Source: Candidatus Zixiibacteriota bacterium (GTDB lineage Bacteria > Zixibacteria > MSB-5A5 > GN15 > FEB-12). From it: 15,884 nt of DNA. Position 1 is the stretch's first letter. Each line of letters begins with the position of its first letter. Position numbers and translations under genes: made by a program. The stretch spans positions 1-15,884 of the forward strand of contig JAUVAR010000025.1 of NCBI GenBank assembly GCA_030591625.1, written 5' to 3'. Below are positions 15,281 through 15,884 of the stretch, one piece after another. Below the pieces are notes generated by a model. That model searched no databases. It was not told the DNA's origin and saw only the letters and a program-made list of their open reading frames with translations.

Positions 15281-15884
15281 ACTTGATCGGACTTATAACT
15301 GAACGTGCGAAAATTCTGACAGATGTTGGGATCGAGTCGGCCCATTTTGAAACTGAATTGATTTTCTGTCATGTGCTGGAACTGGATCGGTTGAATCTTT
15401 ATATGCACGGTGAGAAATTACTTAAGGATGAACATCTTAAGAAGATCGACCAGATTATAGAACGTCGTACAACGAGACATCCGCTACAGTTTATACTTGG
15501 TAAAACTGAATTTTATGGACGCAGGTTTGAAGTGACCGAAGATGTTATGGCCCCCACGCCCGAAACTGAACTGCTCTGTGAAAATGGAATCGGCTGGTTG
15601 AAAGCGACAGAACAGAATGAACCTAAGATTCTTGATGTAGGCACCGGGTCGGGTGTGATTGCGCTGAGTATAGCATCTGAGATGCCAGGTGCAATTGTGA
15701 CTGCAGTTGATATATCGGAAGAAGCATTGGAAGTTGCGCGTCGCAATGCAAAGCTATTGGAAGTTGAAAACCGTGTAATGTTTAGAACATCCGATATGCT
15801 CTCAGCAATCAAAGCGGATGAGAAATTTGATTTGATAATTTCCAATCCACCTTATGTGACTGAAGCTGATTACAAAACTGTTCA
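15277..15884 (+). CDS. prmC: Peptide chain release factor N5-glutamine methyltransferase, N-terminal part
   Basis: PrmC (HemK) methylates the Gln of the GGQ motif in RF1 and RF2, which speeds peptide release. The frame opens at ATG 15277, overlapping the previous stop (ATGA), and runs out of the window after about 202 residues of a normal 280 or so. An N-terminal helical domain is followed by the conserved RHPLQFILGKTEFYGRRFEV, the SAM motif ILDVGTGSGVIALSIA, VDISEEALEVARRNA, and the catalytic NPPYV motif close to the right edge. One departure: the usual VLIPRPETE-type motif reads VMAPTPETE, with Thr for the Arg. Its position after prfA fits its substrate. The 3' end is outside the window. 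Confidence 0.96.
   Translation, partial: MNLIGLITERAKILTDVGIESAHFETELIFCHVLELDRLNLYMHGEKLLKDEHLKKIDQIIERRTTRHPLQFILGKTEFYGRRFEVTEDVMAPTPETELLCENGIGWLKATEQNEPKILDVGTGSGVIALSIASEMPGAIVTAVDISEEALEVARRNAKLLEVENRVMFRTSDMLSAIKADEKFDLIISNPPYVTEADYKTV

Overview
The window holds fifteen protein-coding genes, all on the + strand and closely packed, with several junctions of 2-12 bp or short overlaps. No rRNA, tRNA, CRISPR array, transposase, integrase or phage gene was seen. It reads as ordinary chromosome of a Gram-negative-type bacterium with moderate G+C (mid-40s by eye, not computed). A BatA-type membrane/VWA protein, a secreted TPR protein, class II FBP aldolase, full-length aconitase and bacterial release-factor genes together suggest an FCB-superphylum or candidate-phylum (Zixibacteria-like) lineage. 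This placement is inference at low confidence; there is no taxonomic marker that settles it.

Left part (1-4419), central metabolism: the C-terminal part of aconitase (cut by the window edge), class II fructose-1,6-bisphosphate aldolase, glycine-cleavage T protein (gcvT), and a ComB-family 2-phosphosulfolactate phosphatase. gcvT and comB are only 11 bp apart and probably cotranscribed.

Middle part (4469-11589), a probable operon: a secreted TPR protein whose N-terminal half resembles the gluzincin 'peptidase MA-like' fold but lacks a recognisable HExxH site; a BatA-like membrane protein with a VWA domain; an ABC-F ATPase; a flavodoxin-fold FMN reductase starting at TTG inside the end of the ABC-F gene; and a class I SAM methyltransferase overlapping it by ATGA. 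Spacings are 2 bp, 3 bp, -8 bp and -4 bp, so the last four are very probably cotranscribed and partly translationally coupled.

Right part (11590-15884), translation: rpmE (zinc-type L31, TTG start) with its own good sigma70-like promoter, then a 183-bp spacer with three successive inverted repeats (one followed by a T-tract), DUF1385 (YqhQ), prfA (RF1), an unrecognised multi-spanning membrane protein, and prmC (RF1/RF2 glutamine methyltransferase, cut by the right edge). rpmE-DUF1385-prfA-prmC is a gene order known from many bacteria; the membrane protein inserted between prfA and prmC is the unusual part.

I see no clear, wholly new system. The items most worth a second look are the apparently inactive peptidase-like TPR protein paired with the BatA-like protein, the structured spacer before DUF1385, the orphan ComB, and the membrane protein coupled to prmC.
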